Source of the DNA: Lachnospiraceae bacterium | Lineage (GTDB): Bacteria > Bacillota > Clostridia > Lachnospirales > Lachnospiraceae | NCBI GenBank assembly: GCA_015057275.1 | Contig: SVEO01000004.1 | Span: forward strand, 1-64,000 | Direction of reading: 5' to 3' | Length of the DNA: 64,000 bases | In this document: piece after piece, positions 1 to 8,675 of the stretch | Position numbering within the stretch: the stretch's first letter is position 1 | Layout of the letters: every line of letters starts with the position of its first letter | Program-made: the position numbers and the translations under genes | Notes under the pieces: generated by a model | Told to the model about the DNA's origin: nothing | Seen by the model: only the letters and a program-made list of their open reading frames with translations | Databases searched by the model: none

Positions 1-1110
1 GGTGGCACAATTAAAGAGATGATGGAAGCTGAGATGGATGACCATCTGGGTTACGGCAAATCAGAACGTTCTGATAGTGATGATTACCGAAACGGTTACA
101 AAACAAAACGTGTGAACAGTACTTATGGCAGCATGGAGATTGAGGTTCCTCAAGACCGCAAATCAACCTTTCAACCACAGGTTGTAAAGAAACGTCAAAA
201 GGATATTTCTGAAATCGACCAAAAGATTATATCCATGTACGCCAAAGGTATGACAACACGACAAATTTCAGAAACCATAGAAGATATTTATGGTTTTGAG
301 ACTTCAGAAGGATTTATTTCTGATGTTACGGATAAGATTCTACCGCAGATTGAAGACTGGCAAAATCGTCCATTAGATGAGATTTATCCGATTCTTTACA
401 TCGATGCAATTCACTATTCTGTTCGAGATAACGGAATCATTCGCAAACTTGCAGCCTATGTGATTTTGGGTATCAACACAGAGGGAAAGAAAGAGGTTTT
501 GTCTATCAATGTTGGAGACAATGAGAGTTCGAAATACTGGCTTTCTGTACTAAATGAGTTGAAAAATCGTGGTGTAAAGGACATCCTTATCATCTGTGCC
601 GATGGACTGTCAGGAATCAAGGAAGCTATTGCAACGGCTTTCCCAAAAACTGAGTATCAGAGATGTATTGTCCATCAGGTTCGAAACACATTGAAATATG
701 TTCCGGAAAAAGGCCGAAAGGCATTCGCTACAGATTTAAAAACTATCTATCATGCACCTACAGAAGAACAGGCCAGAACTGCCCTTGACCGCGTGAATGA
801 AAAATGGACATCAAAATATCCGAACTCTATGAAACGCTGGTACGACAACTGGGATGCCATTTGTCCGATTTTCAAGTTCTCATCTGCTGTTAGAAAGGTA
901 ATATATACCACGAATGCGATAGAATCCTTGAACTCAACTTATCGCAAACTGAATCGTCAGAGAAGCGTATTTCCAAGCGATACAGCTCTTTTAAAGGCAC
1001 TGTATCTAGCCACTTTTGAAGCCACTAAAAAATGGACTGTGACCATTCGAAACTGGGGACAGGTCTATGGAGAGTTAAGCATTATGTACGCAGGACGACT
1101 TCCGGAATAG
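1..1110 (+). CDS. IS256-family (Mutator-type) transposase, 5' truncated by window edge
   Basis: This is a DDE transposase that would cut and paste its own insertion sequence. The frame is open from base 1, so the start lies outside the window; the first in-window ATG is at 19. The early HLGY...RNGYKTKRV segment, followed by a stretch resembling the IS256 DNA-binding region, is typical of the family. Candidate catalytic residues are the Asp in LYIDAIHY, the Asp in IICADGLSG and the Glu in TTNAIESLN. A family CxxH-like motif appears as RCIVHQVRN. The visible length of 369 codons is close to a full-length IS256 transposase of about 390-400 residues, so only the extreme N-terminus is missing. No frameshift is seen, so it may be active. 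Confidence 0.95.
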   Translation, partial: GGTIKEMMEAEMDDHLGYGKSERSDSDDYRNGYKTKRVNSTYGSMEIEVPQDRKSTFQPQVVKKRQKDISEIDQKIISMYAKGMTTRQISETIEDIYGFETSEGFISDVTDKILPQIEDWQNRPLDEIYPILYIDAIHYSVRDNGIIRKLAAYVILGINTEGKKEVLSINVGDNESSKYWLSVLNELKNRGVKDILIICADGLSGIKEAIATAFPKTEYQRCIVHQVRNTLKYVPEKGRKAFATDLKTIYHAPTEEQARTALDRVNEKWTSKYPNSMKRWYDNWDAICPIFKFSSAVRKVIYTTNAIESLNSTYRKLNRQRSVFPSDTALLKALYLATFEATKKWTVTIRNWGQVYGELSIMYAGRLPE

Positions 1111-1189
1111 AGAACATCCTTCATAAACTACAGGCGGGATTTCTCGCCTGCTCTTGACATGCGCAGCGTGTCTTGTTATATATAAAGCA

Positions 1190-1224
1190 AGAGCAGAAAG
1201 TCCTTTTTCTGAACTTTCTGCTCT
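1190..1224 (+). terminator. Hairpin inside the IS right end
   Basis: An 11-bp perfect inverted repeat (AGAGCAGAAAG / CTTTCTGCTCT) with a 13-base T-rich loop lies between the transposase stop and the IS tip. No clean U-run follows it. It could end transposase transcription or block read-through into the flanking gene. A smaller 6-bp hairpin (CAGGCG / CGCCTG) sits at 1131-1150. Confidence 0.5.
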
Positions 1225-1244
1225 GTCATTATCATAGAAGATCT

Positions 1245-1272
1245 GAATTTACAGACTTTATTTCATAGTCTC
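1245..1272 (+). repeat. Right terminal inverted repeat of the IS256 element
   Basis: The 28-bp segment ends in CATAGTCTC. Its complement starts GAGACTATG and ends in TAAATTC, which matches the general pattern of IS256-family ends. The matching left repeat is outside the window. Confidence 0.65.
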
Positions 1273-1619
1273 ACCAATACTGCAAGGCGGTGCTGAAAAA
1301 GTGCCCTCTTGCTTACCGCAAAAATCTAAAATTGGATTTATGCAATAGCGTTTATGATTTTGCAGAAGCAAATCCGAATGTCAGTATGGATGAACTTACC
1401 CAACGTTTCGGAAAGCCGGAACAGTTTTTAAATAGCTACATAGAATCTTTGGATTCACATGAGAAAGCACATGCAATGCAGCATAGCAAATTTGTGAAAC
1501 GCGCTATGGCAATTGGGGTAGCGGTAATTATTTTATTAGCCACTATTTCCACTGTATGGATTGTATATGAAAATCATCTGACTGAAGCAACTTATTATGA
1601 AGAAACTACTAATGAATAA
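1269..1619 (+). pseudogene. DUF6120-like small membrane protein, 5' end cut by the IS
   Basis: The frame begins right at the IS tip (stop codon at 1266) and reads into a soluble helical segment. One predicted membrane helix follows at about residues 70-92 of the version starting at GTG 1290, then a short acidic tail. The only in-frame start in the retained part is GTG 1290, without a convincing ribosome site. The first residues (YCKAV..CPLAYRK) look like the interior of a family N-terminus, so roughly 5-10 residues and the promoter appear lost to the insertion. The layout (helical FGxPEQF motif, then a helix) resembles DUF6120 proteins, which I recall being found next to DUF6147 proteins. The function is unknown. 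The family name is from memory and uncertain. Confidence 0.6.
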
Positions 1620-1632
1620 GAAAGGGTAACTT

Positions 1633-2130
1633 ATGAAAAAAATATTGTCTATATTAATCGTTCTTACTATAACAGTCACTAGTATAATCCCAGCAAATGC
1701 AAATATTGCATTTACTGAAACAACTGGGACTATTGTAAAAGAAACAACTGAATATTTTTCTGACGGTTCTTATATTGTAACAACTATTAGCGATGAAACC
1801 ACAGGTATGCCATCTACACGAGCATCAATGTACACTAAAACCGGCACAAAAACGCATACTGCCTACAACAGTAACGATGAAGAGCTTTGGAGTTTTACCG
1901 TTCGCGGATATTTCCTCGTGAATCCTGGAATCCAAACTTCATGTACAAGTGCTTCCTACACAATCGATATCACAGAAGATGCGTGGTCAAACAAGTCTGC
2001 TTCTGCCACAAAGTCAAGTAACAAGGCAATCGGAACTGCCACTTTTATTAAGAAGCTCCTTGGCGTAACTGTTTCTACTAGAGAGATTACCGTTACTCTT
2101 ACCTGCGATGCAAACGGAAATCTATCATAA
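1633..2130 (+). CDS. Secreted DUF6147-like protein
   Basis: 165-residue exported protein with a clear Sec signal (MKK, hydrophobic stretch to about residue 20, cleavage near ANA). The mature part is Thr/Ser-rich and beta-strand-like, with no catalytic motif that I recognise. It starts 13 bp after the truncated membrane protein, behind an AAGGGTAAC ribosome site, so the two probably formed one operon. The pairing and length fit the DUF6147 family. With the upstream gene and promoter region cut by the IS, expression may now depend on read-through from the element. No function can be assigned. Confidence 0.65.
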   Translation: MKKILSILIVLTITVTSIIPANANIAFTETTGTIVKETTEYFSDGSYIVTTISDETTGMPSTRASMYTKTGTKTHTAYNSNDEELWSFTVRGYFLVNPGIQTSCTSASYTIDITEDAWSNKSASATKSSNKAIGTATFIKKLLGVTVSTREITVTLTCDANGNLS

Positions 2131-2150
2131 TTACAACTACATAGAATAGG

Positions 2151-2200
2151 AAAAGTGCTGCCACACCACGACTTCAAACCGTGAGTGTGACAGCACTTTT
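2151..2200. terminator. Bidirectional terminator
   Basis: A stem of about 20 bp (AAAAGTGCTG.CACAC paired with its complement) is flanked by A-run and T-run on opposite sides. It can therefore end both the plus-strand secreted-protein transcript and the minus-strand kdu/WYL transcript. Confidence 0.85.
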
Positions 2201-2212
2201 TATTGTATTTGC

Positions 2213-3214
2213 TTATTTATTATCCATATATTGCCGTATCAGTCGCCTTGTTTCCTCGCGCATCTGCTGCACCACGGATTCCGGGCCGACGATTTTCGCC
2301 CCTTCGCCGAGCGCAATGACCCATGCCAAAAACTGTTTGCTGACCGCAACTTTCACACTGACCGAAAAATGCTCATCATCCAGACGATGCATGAAAATGT
2401 CCTTGCCGAAACGGTCAATCATCACACCGGCAAGCTCATTTTTGCACGTCAGCTTTACCATCTGTTCTTCAGCGGCAAACATACCGAACATCTTCTTTGT
2501 ATATGCACCCATGTCTAATTTGCTAAAATGCTCTTTTCCTTCGCGCATCTCACCTGTTGCTTCAATGTGTAACATCTTATCTACGCGGAAATGTTTGATT
2601 TTCTGCTCGCTTTCATCGAAGGCTACCATGTAATAATTTTCATCGTCCCAGAAAAGCGCCCATGGACTTACCTTGTAAAGCGCTCCCTCACGACGCAACA
2701 CCATCTTCTTGCTTGCATCCCACATAAAATAGTGAAATGTTATTTTCGAGTTGGAGCTGATCGCATCGTGCAGCGCATCGACATTATAGTAAATACTCTC
2801 GTTCGCGGTCTTCACGCGTTCCGACATATACACCTGACGCTGAAGCTTCGATGCCTCATATTGGCTACCCAAACTCTCGATTTTCTTAATTAGCTCCTGT
2901 GATTTCTTTGCAGTTATAAACTTTGCCGACTGCACGGAATCCACCAACACCTTAAGCTCCGCCAGTTCAAACTTGCGCTCACTCACGCGATAATAATAAG
3001 TGCGGTCCTTCTGCTCGCCAATAATGTCGATGCCATCCAGCGTACGTAGGCGCTCAATATCATCATACAAACTCTTTCGCTCCGCAGAAACGCCGCGTCT
3101 TTCCAGCTCCGCAATGATTTCAGGCATCGTGATGCTATGTGTTTCATCCGTCTTTTCGAGTAGAATCTGCAACAAATATAGGATTTTTAGCTTTTGATTA
3201 CTGCTTCTTGCCAT
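2213..3214 (-). CDS. HTH-WYL transcriptional regulator
   Basis: A 333-residue regulator. It has an N-terminal helix-turn-helix region (residues about 5-60, ending in RKSLYDDIERL, a typical HTH_11 recognition segment). A WYL domain follows at about residues 140-225, with the family core seen as PWALFWDDENYYMVAF. A C-terminal WCX-like region completes it. WYL proteins usually sense small ligands and regulate nearby genes. It starts 12 bp after the kduD-type gene with GGAGGAAGC before the ATG, so it is the last gene of a kduI-kduD-WYL operon. It may control uronate metabolism, but the ligand cannot be read from sequence. Confidence 0.85.
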   Translation of the reverse strand: MARSSNQKLKILYLLQILLEKTDETHSITMPEIIAELERRGVSAERKSLYDDIERLRTLDGIDIIGEQKDRTYYYRVSERKFELAELKVLVDSVQSAKFITAKKSQELIKKIESLGSQYEASKLQRQVYMSERVKTANESIYYNVDALHDAISSNSKITFHYFMWDASKKMVLRREGALYKVSPWALFWDDENYYMVAFDESEQKIKHFRVDKMLHIEATGEMREGKEHFSKLDMGAYTKKMFGMFAAEEQMVKLTCKNELAGVMIDRFGKDIFMHRLDDEHFSVSVKVAVSKQFLAWVIALGEGAKIVGPESVVQQMREETRRLIRQYMDNK

Positions 3215-3226
3215 GCTTCCTCCATT

Positions 3227-4027
3227 TTACGGTTGCTTTCCTATGTATGCCAAAATACCACCGTCCACGTATAAAATGTGTCCATTGACAAAGTCGGAGG
3301 CATCGGAAGCAAGGAAAATCGCCGGTCCCATCAAATCTTCCGGGTTGCCCCAGCGCTCCGCCGGAGTCTTGCTGATGATAAATTTGTCAAACGGATGTCT
3401 TTCTCCGTCCGCCTGAAGTTCACGTAGCGGTGCGGTCTGCGGGGTCGCAATGTAACCCGGGCCAATTCCGTTACACTGAATATTGTAAGCGCCGTACTCT
3501 GACGCAATGTTCTTCGTCAACATCTTTAAACCGCCTTTCGCCGCTGCGTAAGCGGAAACTGTCTCGCGGCCGAGTTCGCTCATCATCGAGCATACATTGA
3601 TAATCTTTCCATGCCCTTTTTCCATCATCCCCGGAATGACTGCCTTAGAAACGATAAACGGTGCGATCAAATCGATGTCAATGACCTGCTCAAATTCGGA
3701 GAGCGCCATATCGGTCATCGGAATACGTTTGATAATGCCGGCGTTGTTTACCAGAATATCAATCGTGCCAAGCGTTTCCGCGATATCCTTTACCATCGCA
3801 CGCACGTCATCTTCCTTCGTTACGTCGCAAATATAACCCTTTGCCTCAATACCTTTGGCCGCGTAGTCTGCAAGCGCCTGTTGCAAATGTTCCTCGCTAC
3901 GGCAGTTGAAAGCAATCTTCGCACCTGCCTTGGCGTATGCCTCCGCAATCGCAAAGCCGATACCGTAAGCCGCGCCTGTTACTAACGCCACCTTTCCTTC
4001 CAAGGAAAATTTATTCAAAATACTCAT
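3227..4027 (-). CDS. kduD: SDR dehydrogenase, 2-deoxy-D-gluconate 3-dehydrogenase / gluconate 5-dehydrogenase type
   Basis: Classical short-chain dehydrogenase of 266 residues. It has a cofactor loop GAAYGIG near residue 18, NNAG at about 90, a catalytic Ser (SMMSE region) and YAAAKGG with the Tyr-x3-Lys pair. It is placed directly after kduI, so the likely role is reduction of 3-deoxy-glycerulosonate (DKI to 2-keto-3-deoxygluconate) in breakdown of unsaturated uronates from pectin. An ATG 12 bases upstream (4039) is in frame, but GGAGG lies inside that leader, 6-7 bases before the ATG at 4027, which decides the start. Specificity between KduD and gluconate 5-dehydrogenase is inferred from context only. 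Confidence 0.85.
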   Translation of the reverse strand: MSILNKFSLEGKVALVTGAAYGIGFAIAEAYAKAGAKIAFNCRSEEHLQQALADYAAKGIEAKGYICDVTKEDDVRAMVKDIAETLGTIDILVNNAGIIKRIPMTDMALSEFEQVIDIDLIAPFIVSKAVIPGMMEKGHGKIINVCSMMSELGRETVSAYAAAKGGLKMLTKNIASEYGAYNIQCNGIGPGYIATPQTAPLRELQADGERHPFDKFIISKTPAERWGNPEDLMGPAIFLASDASDFVNGHILYVDGGILAYIGKQP

Positions 4028-4087
4028 GAATACCTCCATTTAAAAGCAGGGTGCGATATCGCCTTGCGACCTTCGCACCCACGTTAT

Positions 4088-4951
4088 TTATAACAATTCC
4101 TGATTCTTGATATTATCCATATCGCCGAAGTCCTGATTCTCTCCGGCCATACCCCAAATGAATGTGTATGCCTGCGTACCGCTGCCTGCGTGAATGGACC
4201 AGCTCGGAGAAATTACCGCCTGCTCATTGCGGATTACAATATGCCTTGTTTCCTGTGGCTCGCCCATGTAGTGCATCACGTATGCATCTTCCGGCAAATT
4301 GAAATAGAAATAAACTTCCATTCTTCTGTCGTGTGTGTGACATGGCATCGAGTTCCAAACACTGCCCGGCTGTAAACTTGTCATACCCATAACAAGCTGG
4401 CAACTTTCCACCTGACCCGGTAATATGTATTTGCAAATGACTCTGTGATTGGACTGCTCAAGTGCGCCGAGTTCTACCTTATTCTCATCCTTTACGATAA
4501 CGACATCTTCTGCCGCTTCGCCTTCCTTCTTAATTAACACGGTTGGATAGCTCTTGTGCGCCGGTGTGCTGTTTAAGTAGAACTTTGCCGGATTTGCCGC
4601 GTCAGCGCTCGCAAAACGGATGTCCTGCTTGCCCATGCCGATGTACATACCGTCGCCGTTCTCTACCTCGTAAATCTTGCCATCCACGGTAACACATCCC
4701 TTGCCGCCGATGTTAATCACACCAAGCTCTCTTCTCTGGCAGAAATATTCTGCGCGCAGTTCTGCACCTGCAGTCAGCACAAGCTCACCTGCTACCGGCA
4801 TCGCACCTGCAGTGATGATTCTGTCAACATGGCTGTAAACCATCGTAATCTCGTCCGCCTTAAACACTTCCGGAATCAAATACTCCGCTCTCAAACGCGC
4901 GGTGTCATAAGACTTCATGTCCTTTGGTGATGTTGCATATCTTGTCTCCAT
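4088..4951 (-). CDS. kduI: 5-dehydro-4-deoxy-D-glucuronate isomerase
   Basis: 287-residue cupin enzyme that converts the open-chain product of unsaturated uronate (4-deoxy-5-keto-uronate) to DKI, step one of the Kdu branch of pectin catabolism. The zinc site of the family is visible as CHTHDRRMEVY (His-x-His and Glu), with the later ligand in WSIHAGSG. Length equals the usual 275-290. A GGAGG site stands about 9 bases before the ATG. It leads an operon with the SDR and the WYL regulator. No kdgK or kdgA follows, so the remaining steps must be coded elsewhere. Confidence 0.95.
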   Translation of the reverse strand: METRYATSPKDMKSYDTARLRAEYLIPEVFKADEITMVYSHVDRIITAGAMPVAGELVLTAGAELRAEYFCQRRELGVINIGGKGCVTVDGKIYEVENGDGMYIGMGKQDIRFASADAANPAKFYLNSTPAHKSYPTVLIKKEGEAAEDVVIVKDENKVELGALEQSNHRVICKYILPGQVESCQLVMGMTSLQPGSVWNSMPCHTHDRRMEVYFYFNLPEDAYVMHYMGEPQETRHIVIRNEQAVISPSWSIHAGSGTQAYTFIWGMAGENQDFGDMDNIKNQELL

Positions 4952-5054
4952 TTCCGTTATCCTCCCAATATATATGATTTGTTTTCCCGTATTTGTATAC
5001 TGCTATCATCATACTACAAAATGGCGGAAAAAGGAAGTGATTCTTCTATAATCT

Positions 5055-5858
5055 TTACTTCTTCCCCACATACCACGCTTCCGGGATTTCTTCCCGCTCG
5101 ATGAAGCAGTTGATATCTTTTTTCAATATTTTTCCGGTCACATCAAAAATTGCTTTCGCATCACACAAAATACTTTCTGCATCTCCAAACCAAACCTTTT
5201 TCGCAGCATTTGTTTTGAAATACCCTTCTTTCATTTTGTCGAAGTTATCCGAAATAACTTGCCCCTTTTCTTCTGCATCCTGATTAAAATGGCGGTACAT
5301 CTCAATCGTTTTCCGGCTTCCATCCGGCATCACAATATGAAATGTGGTCGTGTTTTCCGTGAATCGCTCCGGCACGTCAAACACTTCTTCCACGCTGTGA
5401 ATAAATGTGTTTCTGATATGTGTGACCCCAATCAGTAATATTTTCGCATTCTCCTCTCGCAGTCGGTCCCAGCAGCCACCCGGCGGACAAGGCGTAGTTG
5501 CATTTTCCTCGCCTTTTATGTATTCCTCTGCCCGCTTCCCATAGGCTGCAATACTGTGTGTCGGGTGAAGCGAACGCACGACTCCGTTTCTTTGCCGAAA
5601 AATATTAGGAATAATTCCGACACATGCCGGCTCTGTTTCTCTGTCAAAGATGTTGTATTCCTTGCTCATCTGATTCCACGTATGTGTCGGGGCAAGAAGC
5701 AGACCTTCCGCAAAAAATTCCATCAAAGCATCCACGACTTCATCGGCTCCGTTTTCCACCGGGCCGATGGATTTCATGGACGAATGGATCATAATAGTTT
5801 CCGTACCTGTGAGTCCCATCTCACGCAGGTATCGTTTTAGATCTTCTTTTGTGTACAT
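5055..5858 (-). CDS. AAC(3)-family N-acetyltransferase
   Basis: 267 residues matching the aminoglycoside 3-N-acetyltransferase fold (antibiotic_NAT). Family signatures seen are HSSMKSIG, a PTHTWN segment at about residue 58, and the HPTHSIAAYG stretch at about 100. Members acetylate amino groups with acetyl-CoA, but many chromosomal homologues in Clostridia have unknown substrates, so resistance should not be assumed. It starts with an AAAGGG site and lies just downstream of the bile salt hydrolase gene (gap about 33 bp), so both may be on one transcript. Confidence 0.85.
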   Translation of the reverse strand: MYTKEDLKRYLREMGLTGTETIMIHSSMKSIGPVENGADEVVDALMEFFAEGLLLAPTHTWNQMSKEYNIFDRETEPACVGIIPNIFRQRNGVVRSLHPTHSIAAYGKRAEEYIKGEENATTPCPPGGCWDRLREENAKILLIGVTHIRNTFIHSVEEVFDVPERFTENTTTFHIVMPDGSRKTIEMYRHFNQDAEEKGQVISDNFDKMKEGYFKTNAAKKVWFGDAESILCDAKAIFDVTGKILKKDINCFIEREEIPEAWYVGKK

Positions 5859-5891
5859 AGGATGTTTCCCTTTCGTTTACTAATTTATGCT

Positions 5892-6884
5892 TTACTCTTT
5901 CATTCCATCATCCTGCGGCATCAAAATCCGCTGCCCCTTTACCAGCTCATACGAAATCAACTCACTGCCATCGAGATTTTCCCGGTTCATATCGATGCCG
6001 GTAATCTGGCGGTTATCATATGTTGTATAATAATAAATCCCTTTATCTGTGTTACAGCAGGATGTATAGATGGTCATCTCATATTGTTCGTCGCCCATAT
6101 GCACACAACCGCGCTGTTGCTCGACCGCTCCTAAGATGTGGAAAAACTGGCCGACGCTTTCCTTCTCTGATTCGCCGGAAATGGAGTTCATCTTCACGAA
6201 AGTTGCTCGTACAAAACGTGACATCGAGGATAAGTCGCCCGGAAGCCCCAATGCCCCCATGCCACGGCTGTAGGTCTGCAAATCGAGCTTCTGTGAAAAA
6301 GCATTCTGTGGTTCCTCTTTCGTCAGATGCATGTAATGATTCAAATTGAACATCTGATAGTCAAACGGCGGATTGTTCGTCAACACGCCAATCGGGTTAT
6401 CATACACTTTCAGACCTTCCTGCACACTCTCCACCGTAATTGAGCTTTCACGGTCAGAAATCATCCAATGCAGCGGTGTCAACGGTAATTCCTCGCTGAA
6501 ATGTATGTTGACAAGATTCATTTTTTCAAACAAAGCTTTTACTTCTGCGATGGTCGCACATTGTCCAAGCACATATGGAATGAATTCAAACGGAGACACA
6601 TTTTGCTTATCCGTCTGCTCCGGCTTGTAATCGGCGTTACCCGGAAAATTGAGTCCCGCCATACTTAAGCCTTTCTCATTGGTCGCATCATAATAAAGCG
6701 GATAATCATCCACCACATATGCAATACCAATCATCGCATAATGTGTTGCCATACTCCCCGCCTTACGAAATATAAACTCGTAATTTCGCGGCATAACAGT
6801 TACCGTCTCATCGTATGAGAACTCGTAGTCCATATTACGACCAAAATAGTGGTCTTTTGTTTTATAAGTGATTGCTGTACACAT
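5892..6884 (-). CDS. cbh: Choloylglycine hydrolase family enzyme, probable bile salt hydrolase
   Basis: 330-residue Ntn-hydrolase that splits the amide bond of glycine- or taurine-conjugated bile acids in the cytoplasm. The protein starts Met-Cys, so removal of Met exposes the Cys2 nucleophile. Other family residues are in place: Arg16 and Asp19 in GRNMDYEF, Asn79 in GLNFPG, Asn170/171 in LTNNPPFDY and Arg223 in SRFVR. The Asn in GLNFP, rather than a Tyr, favours bile salts over penicillin V. Similarity to the Clostridium perfringens enzyme is visible along the whole length (DDYP, PLHWMISD, GLPGD, YTSC, KGIYYY). It lies between a MATE exporter and an AAC(3)-type gene. Strong evidence for an intestinal habitat. 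Confidence 0.93.
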   Translation of the reverse strand: MCTAITYKTKDHYFGRNMDYEFSYDETVTVMPRNYEFIFRKAGSMATHYAMIGIAYVVDDYPLYYDATNEKGLSMAGLNFPGNADYKPEQTDKQNVSPFEFIPYVLGQCATIAEVKALFEKMNLVNIHFSEELPLTPLHWMISDRESSITVESVQEGLKVYDNPIGVLTNNPPFDYQMFNLNHYMHLTKEEPQNAFSQKLDLQTYSRGMGALGLPGDLSSMSRFVRATFVKMNSISGESEKESVGQFFHILGAVEQQRGCVHMGDEQYEMTIYTSCCNTDKGIYYYTTYDNRQITGIDMNRENLDGSELISYELVKGQRILMPQDDGMKE

Positions 6885-6927
6885 AGGATACCTTTTTTAT
6901 TTTTATTATTAAAAGTTTTCACTCCTA

Positions 6928-8325
6928 TTATACAGATTTTAGCCTGCTTTTTATCGGATTCCACCGACCGGTCAGATAATAAACAGTAAACATGACAAAC
7001 AAGAGTAAATTATGTAAAATCATGCATGCCCACGCGGAAACCAATCCCATGCTAAGTAATTGTGTACAAATAAACGTGCCAATGATGCGGATGCCCCACA
7101 TACCAATGATGTTGCAGATGAATGGCATCATTGTGTTGCCCATGCCTTGCATCATACCTTCAATGATGATAGAAACGCCGTAAAACGGCTCGGAGACTGC
7201 TACCATACGTAAAACAGTCGCACCAAGTAAAATTACCTGTCCATCTTTCGAGAACAGACGCATCATATGCGGTGCAAAAGTGAACAGCAATGCACCCGAA
7301 ACTATCATAAGTGACACTTCAATCATCAAAATCATGCGCGCTAAGTCACGCATTTTTTTCTCATCACGAGCGCCGAGCGCATTCCCGGCAAGGGTCGCTG
7401 CGGCCGTCTGCATGCCGTAACCCGGAATGTAAAAGGCTGATTCGACTGTATTTGCAATGGTGTGCGCCGCAGTCGATATTTCGCCGAGCGAATTGACCAT
7501 CGCCGCAAATGCGACATATCCAAGTGATGTACCAAAACGTTGCAAGGCGTTCGGGAACGCCACTTTTAAACATGGCTTTAGCACCTGCCAGTCCGGTTTG
7601 ATTGACTGTCCTTTCGGCGTAACAAGTGAATGTTTCCACAATGCCGCCGTAATACCGATGCCGCCCGCTGTAAAGGCAATCGAACTGGCGATTGCCGCAC
7701 CGATAACGCCAAGTCCGGCACCCGGTATCCATATGTTGTATGAAAATATCGCCACTGTCCGTCCCGGATAAATCAATAAGAAATTTAAAACCACATTAAT
7801 AATGTTTACCCATATGCCCACGCGCATCGGCGTTTTCGTATCACCCGCCGCTCGCAATACTGTGCCAAAAATGATGCTCGCCGCCCGGAATAGCATCGGT
7901 GTGTAGAGGATGAAAAAATACTGTCCTGCCAGCTCCCGAACGCCTAAATCGACCTGCATCCATACCGGAATCACGCCGCTGAGTGACAACGTCAGCACTG
8001 TAAAAAAGCTGCCACATATTAATACTGCCAATACCGCCTGTGCCGAAGCACGCTTCGCTTTTTCATGCTCTCCTGCACCGTACGCCTGCGAAATAAATGC
8101 CAAAAATCCAATGCCAATCGCCGAAATCGTACTGCCAATCAGCCAGTTGATGGTCGTGGTCGCGCCGACCGCCGCGGTCGCTTCTGTCCCCAGCGAACCG
8201 ACCATCGCCGTATCTATATACTGCACAGCCGTTTGCAATAGCTGCTCTAACATTGTCGGCCATGCCAGCGCAAAGATGGTCGGCACCATGCCCCACGGCA
8301 TATGTATCTGTAAATGTTTTCTCAT
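6928..8325 (-). CDS. MATE family efflux transporter
   Basis: About 465 residues with twelve predicted membrane helices in two similar halves. Family features include PTMLEQLLQTAVQYIDTAMVG in the first half and the repeat of this pattern (FPNALQRFGTSLGYV) in the second. It exports cationic compounds by sodium or proton antiport. The frame is open upstream to 8409, but the first hydrophobic run there is unlike the family. I place the start at the ATG before RKHLQIHMPWG (8325), although its ribosome site is weak, so a start at 8355 cannot be excluded. It is upstream of the bile salt hydrolase gene on the same strand (gap about 43 bp). Export of bile acids is a possible but unproven role. Confidence 0.9.
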   Translation of the reverse strand: MRKHLQIHMPWGMVPTIFALAWPTMLEQLLQTAVQYIDTAMVGSLGTEATAAVGATTTINWLIGSTISAIGIGFLAFISQAYGAGEHEKAKRASAQAVLAVLICGSFFTVLTLSLSGVIPVWMQVDLGVRELAGQYFFILYTPMLFRAASIIFGTVLRAAGDTKTPMRVGIWVNIINVVLNFLLIYPGRTVAIFSYNIWIPGAGLGVIGAAIASSIAFTAGGIGITAALWKHSLVTPKGQSIKPDWQVLKPCLKVAFPNALQRFGTSLGYVAFAAMVNSLGEISTAAHTIANTVESAFYIPGYGMQTAAATLAGNALGARDEKKMRDLARMILMIEVSLMIVSGALLFTFAPHMMRLFSKDGQVILLGATVLRMVAVSEPFYGVSIIIEGMMQGMGNTMMPFICNIIGMWGIRIIGTFICTQLLSMGLVSAWACMILHNLLLFVMFTVYYLTGRWNPIKSRLKSV

Positions 8326-8558
8326 GATAAATGTCTCACACTCCCAATTAAACATACTATCTTTTCTGCGATTCATTATAAAACAAACTACGCTGACAAG
8401 CAATGCCAAAAGTTCGGCAAAATTAAATTAGTAAAAGAGGGGCTCAACGCTTGTTCTCGCGCGATGCAGTTGCAGGTAAAGGACGGTGCGACTGCTAAGA
8501 CACAGAGTTGCATAAAAAAATAATGCGATTACACGAAAGAGACTTTTCATGCCTTTTT
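8326..8558. other. Divergent intergenic region
   Basis: This stretch between the MATE gene and the plus-strand acyltransferase promoter holds no ORF with a ribosome site and no RNA gene that I recognise. The first 80 bases may code an N-terminal extension of the MATE protein. The rest should carry its promoter. Confidence 0.4.
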
Positions 8559-8587
8559 TTTACAAACCGGCACATTTTTCTTATAAT
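8559..8587 (+). promoter_or_regulatory. Sigma-A promoter for the acyltransferase operon
   Basis: TTTACA (8559-8564), a 17-base spacer and TATAAT (8582-8587) form a near-consensus promoter about 90 bases upstream of the start codon, leaving a leader of roughly 80 bases. Confidence 0.75.
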
Positions 8588-8675
8588 ATTTTTAGAAAAA
8601 TTTATACATTATTTATTTCTGTGAACCGCCCACTTCGGATGGTATCATACTATACTTATGAAACAGGTGACGAAA

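Larger units (their letters stand above)
1..1272 (+). mobile_element. IS256-family insertion sequence, right part
   Basis: The element runs from outside the window to the terminal repeat that ends near 1272. After the transposase stop there is about 160 bp of non-coding sequence with two hairpins. It ends in a segment (1245-1272) that, read on the complement, begins GAGACTATG, as is common at IS256-family tips. The bases directly after it (about 1273-1280) should be the target-site copy, but the left end is not in view, so the duplication cannot be checked here. Confidence 0.8.

Noticed and set aside
5055..5858. Calling this gene an aminoglycoside resistance determinant
   Set aside because: Only family membership is visible; many chromosomal members do not confer resistance, and there is no mobile element or resistance context beside it.
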